A stretch of 39,185 bases of DNA from Microbacterium resistens NBRC 103078 (GTDB lineage: Bacteria; Actinomycetota; Actinomycetes; Actinomycetales; Microbacteriaceae), in assembly GCF_001552355.1 (NCBI RefSeq), contig NZ_BCRA01000056.1, positions 1 to 39,185 on the forward strand, in the 5' to 3' direction. The notes beneath the pieces were generated by a model, which saw nothing but the letters and a program-made list of their open reading frames with translations, was not told the DNA's origin and made no database searches. Of the stretch, positions 35,641-39,185 are shown one piece after another. The first letter of the stretch is position 1; every line of letters begins with the position of its first letter. The translations under genes and the position numbers were made by a program.

Positions 35641-36467
35641 AGCGCTCCGATCACGCGGGCCAGGAGGGAGGAGATCACCGGCTCGGCCTCTCGTCCGGCC
35701 TCGATCACCTCCGCGTGGCTGAGCGGCGTCTTCTGGATGCCCGCGGCGAGGTTCGTGATGAGCGAGAAGCCGAGGATCTCCATGCCGGCCTCGCGTGCGG
35801 CGATGGCCTCGAGCGCGGTGGACATGCCGACGATGTGGCCCCCGATCGTCTTCGCCATCTGCACCTCGGCGGGCGTCTCGTAGTGGGGCCCGCGGAACTG
35901 GCAGTACACGCCCTCGTCGAGGCTCGGATCGATCGAGCGGGCGACGTCGCGCAGACGCCGCGAGTACAGGTCGGTGAGGTCGACGAAGGTCGCGCCCTCG
36001 AGCGGGGAGTCGGCGGTGAGGTTGATGTGGTCGCTGATCAGGACCGGCTGTCCGGCGCGCCAGGTCTCGCGGATGCCTCCGGCGCCGTTGGTCAGCACCA
36101 TCGTGGCCGCGCCCGCGGCGGCGGCGGTGCGCACGCTGTGCACCACCCGGCGGACGCCGTGGCCCTCGTAGTAGTGGGTGCGCGCGCCGATCACCAGCAC
36201 GTGCTTCCCGCCGGGGGTGCGGATGCTGCGCAGCGTCCCGACGTGGCCCTCCAGCGCGGGCCGGGAGAAGCCGGTGACCTCGGTGGCGGGGATCGTGGCG
36301 ACGGTCTCGCCGATGAGCTCCGCGGCCTTGCCCCAGCCGGAGCCGAGGGTGACGGCGATGTCGTGCTTCTCGACGCCGGTCAGCCGGTGCAGGTCGGCGG
36401 CGGCCTCCGCGGCGATCGCGAAGGGATCCGCGGCGGGGTCGTCGAGGGGGTTGTTCCAGTCAGCCAT
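35637..36467 (-). CDS. punA: Purine nucleoside phosphorylase
   Basis: This 276-residue trimeric-type (PNP/MTAP family 2) enzyme cleaves inosine, guanosine and deoxy forms with phosphate. VTLGSGWGKAAELIGE near 39-54 is the phosphate-binding start, GARTHYYEGHG the second conserved loop, and LTNGAGGIRETWRAGQPVLISDHINLTADSPLEG the central signature. GPHYETPAEVQMAKTIGGHIVGMSTALEAIAAREAGMEILGFSLITNLAAGI is the base-binding region. The ATG at 36467 lies 6 bases after a TAAAGT -10 element. It is translationally coupled to the mutase, giving a purine salvage unit that complements the importer and deaminases at 5994-14183. Confidence 0.95.
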   Translation of the reverse strand: MADWNNPLDDPAADPFAIAAEAAADLHRLTGVEKHDIAVTLGSGWGKAAELIGETVATIPATEVTGFSRPALEGHVGTLRSIRTPGGKHVLVIGARTHYYEGHGVRRVVHSVRTAAAAGAATMVLTNGAGGIRETWRAGQPVLISDHINLTADSPLEGATFVDLTDLYSRRLRDVARSIDPSLDEGVYCQFRGPHYETPAEVQMAKTIGGHIVGMSTALEAIAAREAGMEILGFSLITNLAAGIQKTPLSHAEVIEAGREAEPVISSLLARVIGAL

Positions 36468-36473
36468 GCAATC

Positions 36474-36479
36474 ACTTTA
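36474..36479 (-). promoter_or_regulatory. -10 element of the purine phosphorylase operon, leaderless layout
   Basis: TAAAGT on the minus strand followed by GATTGC and ATG at 36467. No ribosome site is present. Confidence 0.5.
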
Positions 36480-36561
36480 GGTCCCCGTGCCCGTTCGAGC
36501 GCGGTCGGGCGCGGATGAGCATGCGGGCGGGGATCGTGCGCGCCGGCGCGCAGGAGTGGGG

Positions 36562-36567
36562 AAGAAT
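36562..36567 (+). promoter_or_regulatory. -10-like element of the LpdA-type gene, leaderless layout
   Basis: AAGAAT lies 6 bases before the ATG at 36574. The spacer GGGGGC is purine-rich but too close to the ATG for a good Shine-Dalgarno. The first base departs from consensus. Confidence 0.35.
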
Positions 36568-36573
36568 GGGGGC

Positions 36574-38013
36574 ATGTCCTCGACACCCTTCGCGAACAGG
36601 CAGAGCGTCGCCGTCCTCGGCGGCGGTCCCGGCGGATACGAGGCGGCGCTGGCCGCCGCGCAGCTCGGAGCCGAGGTGACGCTGGTCGAGCGGGTCGGCG
36701 TGGGCGGATCGGCGGTCCTCACTGACGTCGTGCCGTCGAAGAGCCTCATCGCCACGGCCGACGCCGCGGTCGCCATCTCGGAGGCGACGGACCTGGGCGT
36801 GCAGTTCTACGCCAAGGGCGCCGAGGGCAAGCCCCTCAAGCCGCAGATCGCGATCAACCTCGCCGCGGTGAACAACCGACTGCTGACCCTCGCGCGCCAG
36901 CAGTCGGACGACATGCGCTCGGCCCTGGTCGACGCCGGGGTGCGCATCCTCTCCGGCCACGGGAGGCTGGACGGGCCGCGGGCGATCGTGGTGTCCACGA
37001 GCCCGGACGGCACGGACTTCGACCGCGTCGAGGCGGACACGCTCGTCGTCGCCGTCGGGGCGTCCCCGCGGGAGCTCGACTCCGCCAAGCCGGACGGCGA
37101 GCGGATCCTCACGTGGACCCAGCTCTACGGCATGAAGGCGCTCCCGGAGCACCTCATCGTCGTCGGCTCCGGCGTCACCGGCGCGGAGTTCGCGTCGGCC
37201 TACATGAACCTGGGGGCGAAGGTCACGCTCGTCTCCAGCCGCGACCAGGTCCTTCCCGGCGAGGACCAGGACGCCGCGAAGGTGTTGGAGAAGGTGTTCA
37301 AGCGGGGCGGCATGCAGGTGCTGTCCAAGTCGCGCGCGGACCGGGTCGAGCGCACGGAGGACGGCGTCGTGGTCACGCTCTCCGACGGTCGCGTGGTCGA
37401 GGGCAGTCACTGCCTGATGGCCGTGGGGTCGATCCCGAACACCACCGGGGTGGGGCTGGAGGAGGCGGGCGTCGAGCTCACCGAGTCCGGGCACGTCCGG
37501 GTCAACCGCGTCGCCCGCACCTCGGTCCCGAACATCTACGCGGTGGGCGACTGCACGAACTTCTTCCCGCTCGCGTCGGTCGCGTCCATGCAGGGGCGCA
37601 CCGCCGTCTTCCATGCGCTGGGCGACATCGTGATCCCGCTCGAGCAGCGGAAGATCACGGCGAACATCTTCACCGCGCCCGAGATCGCGACCGTCGGCTT
37701 CTCCGAGAAGGACGTCGAGGACGGCGCCGCCGACGGGATCGCGTTCAAGCTGCCGCTGGCTGCGAACCCGCGCGCGAAGATGATGGGCATCAAAGACGGC
37801 TTCGTCAAGATCATCGCCCGCAAGGGGTCGGGCACCGTCATCGGCGGCGTGATCGTCGCGCCCAAGGCGTCCGAGCTCATCTATCCGATCGCGCTCGCCG
37901 TGGAGCGGCGCCTCAACGTCGACCAGGTCTCGCGCGTCTTCGCCGCCTACCCGTCCCTGTCGGGCAGCATCACCGACGCCACCCGGGCGATGCACCTCGT
38001 CAACATCTCGTGA
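36574..38013 (+). CDS. lpdA: LpdA-type NAD(P)H quinone reductase (disulfide-less lipoamide dehydrogenase homologue)
   Basis: This 479-residue flavoprotein has the pyridine nucleotide-disulfide oxidoreductase fold: GGGPGG at 16-21 for FAD, VVGSGVTGAEFASAYMNLGAKVTLV for NAD(P)H, NIYAVGDCTNFFPLASVASMQGRTA for FAD and a C-terminal dimer domain. The active-site CxxxxC is absent: GVGGSAVLTDVVPSKSLI has A47 and V52 where cysteines sit. This matches the group of M. tuberculosis LpdA (Rv3303c), which reduces quinones and has no lipoamide dehydrogenase activity. The conserved C-terminal His-Glu pair is also missing (AAYPSLSGSI). The downstream membrane-protein gene overlaps by 4 bases. Confidence 0.9.
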   Translation: MSSTPFANRQSVAVLGGGPGGYEAALAAAQLGAEVTLVERVGVGGSAVLTDVVPSKSLIATADAAVAISEATDLGVQFYAKGAEGKPLKPQIAINLAAVNNRLLTLARQQSDDMRSALVDAGVRILSGHGRLDGPRAIVVSTSPDGTDFDRVEADTLVVAVGASPRELDSAKPDGERILTWTQLYGMKALPEHLIVVGSGVTGAEFASAYMNLGAKVTLVSSRDQVLPGEDQDAAKVLEKVFKRGGMQVLSKSRADRVERTEDGVVVTLSDGRVVEGSHCLMAVGSIPNTTGVGLEEAGVELTESGHVRVNRVARTSVPNIYAVGDCTNFFPLASVASMQGRTAVFHALGDIVIPLEQRKITANIFTAPEIATVGFSEKDVEDGAADGIAFKLPLAANPRAKMMGIKDGFVKIIARKGSGTVIGGVIVAPKASELIYPIALAVERRLNVDQVSRVFAAYPSLSGSITDATRAMHLVNIS

Positions 38014-38939
38014 CGACGCCGGCCCCGTCCGCCGTTCCGGGCCCGTCCGCGGAGGCGGGGCGTCGGGCGGAGCCGATCCCGGTCGCCTGGCCGAGCGTGT
38101 GGGGGCCGGCGGCCCGTGGCCGGTCGCCGTTCCTCGTCGTCGGCGGTGCGGCGATGCTCGGCGTGTCCCTCGCGATGCTGCCGGGCGTCACGGAGGCGGG
38201 GATGGCCGCGCTCAGCCCGCTCGCGTTCGCGCTGATCGGAGCGGCGGTCCTTGTCCTGGGGCTTCGTCGCCCTTTCGGCCGCGGCGAGCCGGAGTTCGTC
38301 AACGCGGTCGTCCTGACCGAGGCGGAGCAGGCGCCCCCGGACTCGTGGGTGCACTTCCTCCGGCAGCGCCGCGTCGGGCTGCCGCTGCTGATCATGTTCT
38401 GGGTGCTCGCCCTGGTGCTGGTCGCGGCGGTGCCGGCGGCGATCTTCATCGCCCTGGGCGGCCGTGACAGCGCCTTGCTGACGCTCGTCGTCACGGTGCC
38501 GATGGCCGCGCTGTTCCTCGTGGCGGCGGTGCGCAGCACCCTCGCACAGCATCGGCTCGGGTCCTTCGGGCGGCGACCCGTGGGGCTGGCCGTCGGACCG
38601 TCGGGCATCGCCCTCATCCGGCTCGGCGACCCGCTGTACGTGCCGTGGGACGCGATCTCGGAGATCACGCCGCGGCGGATCGAGTCGAGCCGTTCCCGCA
38701 CCCCGCCGGCGCCACTGATCGAGCTGCGGATCGACGCAGCGCGCACCGAGGGCGAGATGCCGGGCGTGCTGATGCTCACCCCGGCGGGACTCCGCGTCCA
38801 TCCCTGGGTCGTGTGGGGTGTGCTGACCCACTACCGCGCCCGTCCCGAGGAACGGGCGGAGCTCGGCACGACCTTCGGTCAGCGCAGGCTCGTCGCCTGG
38901 AACGCCTGGGCCGGCGCTCAGGGTCGCGGGCGGCGCTGA
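38010..38939 (+). CDS. Membrane protein with PH-like cytoplasmic domain, unknown function
   Basis: This 309-residue protein starts at a GTG overlapping the preceding stop (GTGA). After a Pro/Ala-rich N-terminus of about 35 residues there are two hydrophobic segments (about 41-60 and 66-86), a polar loop, and two more (about 127-150 and 155-177). The remainder is soluble. RPVGLAVGPSGIALIRLGDPLYVPWDAISEITPRRIESS resembles the first strands of bacterial PH-like domains, where such a V-P-W-x-x-I motif is common. Translational coupling to the LpdA-type reductase is clear but may only reflect compact genome layout. I do not recognise a named family. Confidence 0.75.
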   Translation: MTTPAPSAVPGPSAEAGRRAEPIPVAWPSVWGPAARGRSPFLVVGGAAMLGVSLAMLPGVTEAGMAALSPLAFALIGAAVLVLGLRRPFGRGEPEFVNAVVLTEAEQAPPDSWVHFLRQRRVGLPLLIMFWVLALVLVAAVPAAIFIALGGRDSALLTLVVTVPMAALFLVAAVRSTLAQHRLGSFGRRPVGLAVGPSGIALIRLGDPLYVPWDAISEITPRRIESSRSRTPPAPLIELRIDAARTEGEMPGVLMLTPAGLRVHPWVVWGVLTHYRARPEERAELGTTFGQRRLVAWNAWAGAQGRGRR

Positions 38940-38941
38940 GT

Positions 38942-38972
38942 CGCGCAGCCGGGGCGGGGCCCCGGCTGCGCG
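38942..38972. terminator. Bidirectional hairpin between convergent genes
   Basis: A 13-bp perfect stem (38942-38954 with 38960-38972) closes a 5-base loop, CGGGG. It begins 3 bases after one stop codon and abuts the stop of the gene on the other strand. There is no T-tract. Confidence 0.7.
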
Positions 38973-39185
38973 TCAGTCGATCGTGAGCAGACGGTGCCCG
39001 GCGGACACGGTCTCGCCGGGAGCGGCGTTGATGTTGCCGATGACCCCGTCCTTATGCGCCTGCAGGGGCTGCTCCATCTTCATCGCCTCGAGCACGACGA
39101 CGAGGTCGCCCTTGACGACGGACTGACCGTCCTCGACGGCGACCTTCACGACGGTCGCCTGCATGGGAGACTTCACCGCGTCCCC
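38973..39185 (-). CDS. Biotinyl domain of an acyl-CoA carboxylase alpha subunit (5' end outside window)
   Basis: The visible 70 C-terminal residues form a biotinyl/lipoyl attachment domain. [66 protein letters not shown] has AMKME, whose lysine is biotinylated. The frame is open to the window edge. In actinobacteria this ending is typical of AccA3/BccA-like biotin carboxylase plus carrier fusions that supply acetyl- and propionyl-CoA carboxylases. A stand-alone carrier is possible but less likely because the frame runs off upstream without a start adjacent to the domain. Confidence 0.88.
   Translation of the reverse strand, partial: GDAVKSPMQATVVKVAVEDGQSVVKGDLVVVLEAMKMEQPLQAHKDGVIGNINAAPGETVSAGHRLLTID

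Overview
The window is one contiguous stretch of high-GC actinobacterial chromosome. GC-rich codon third positions, GTG starts, 4-base ATGA/GTGA gene overlaps, TAGGAT-like -10 elements placed directly on start codons, a sdhCDAB operon of the actinobacterial type and an LpdA-type quinone reductase all point to Actinobacteria, probably Microbacteriaceae (Microbacterium-like). The genus is inferred from general resemblance. No rRNA, tRNA, CRISPR array, insertion sequence or prophage was seen. No stretch over 300 bases lacks a gene; the largest gaps are 32666-32893, 20879-21094, 16342-16531 and 5808-5993, and each is described.

Layout. (1) 1-4523, minus strand: a truncated BrkB/YihY membrane protein gene, then the sdhCDAB succinate dehydrogenase operon. 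(2) 4692-5807: mannose-1-phosphate guanylyltransferase, divergent from sdh across an 18-bp perfect palindrome. (3) 5994-14183: nucleoside uptake and catabolism, with a BMP-type lipoprotein, ABC ATPase, two permeases, cytidine deaminase, thymidine phosphorylase and adenosine deaminase. (4) 14203-14897: a paired SMR transporter. (5) 14926-19988: an amine/amino-acid module with a FAD amine oxidase-like enzyme, an APC permease, an aldehyde dehydrogenase and an Lrp/AsnC regulator. A TTGC/GCAA dyad lies in its divergent promoter region. (6) 20006-20878: a PfkB-family kinase. (7) 21095-31230: a LacI-controlled carbohydrate locus with a binding protein, two permeases, a Tat-exported clan GH-A-like hydrolase, a FAD_oxidored-type flavoprotein with a C-terminal discoidin-like domain, and a Gfo/Idh/MocA protein with GH109-like motifs. 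(8) 31309-32665: a TauE/SafE permease and a GNAT acetyltransferase. (9) 32894-33862: an AbiEi/DUF559-like nuclease-fold gene flanked by inverted hairpin repeats. (10) 33949-36467: purine nucleoside phosphorylase translationally coupled to a phosphosugar mutase. (11) 36574-39185: LpdA-type flavoprotein, a membrane protein, and the C-terminal biotinyl domain of an acyl-CoA carboxylase.

How it works together. Regions 3 and 10 would import nucleosides, deaminate cytidine and adenosine, phosphorolyse them, and pass ribose-1-phosphate to ribose-5-phosphate through the mutase. Region 7 looks like a complete glycoside pathway: outside cleavage, ABC import, then oxidation-based handling by a flavoprotein and an NAD-dependent GH109-like enzyme. 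The transporter ATPase is missing and presumably shared. The two least conventional signals are this flavoprotein/GH109-like pair and the inverted-repeat-flanked nuclease-fold gene. A third is the repeated placement of -10 elements exactly 6-7 bases before start codons at eight genes, which predicts leaderless mRNAs.
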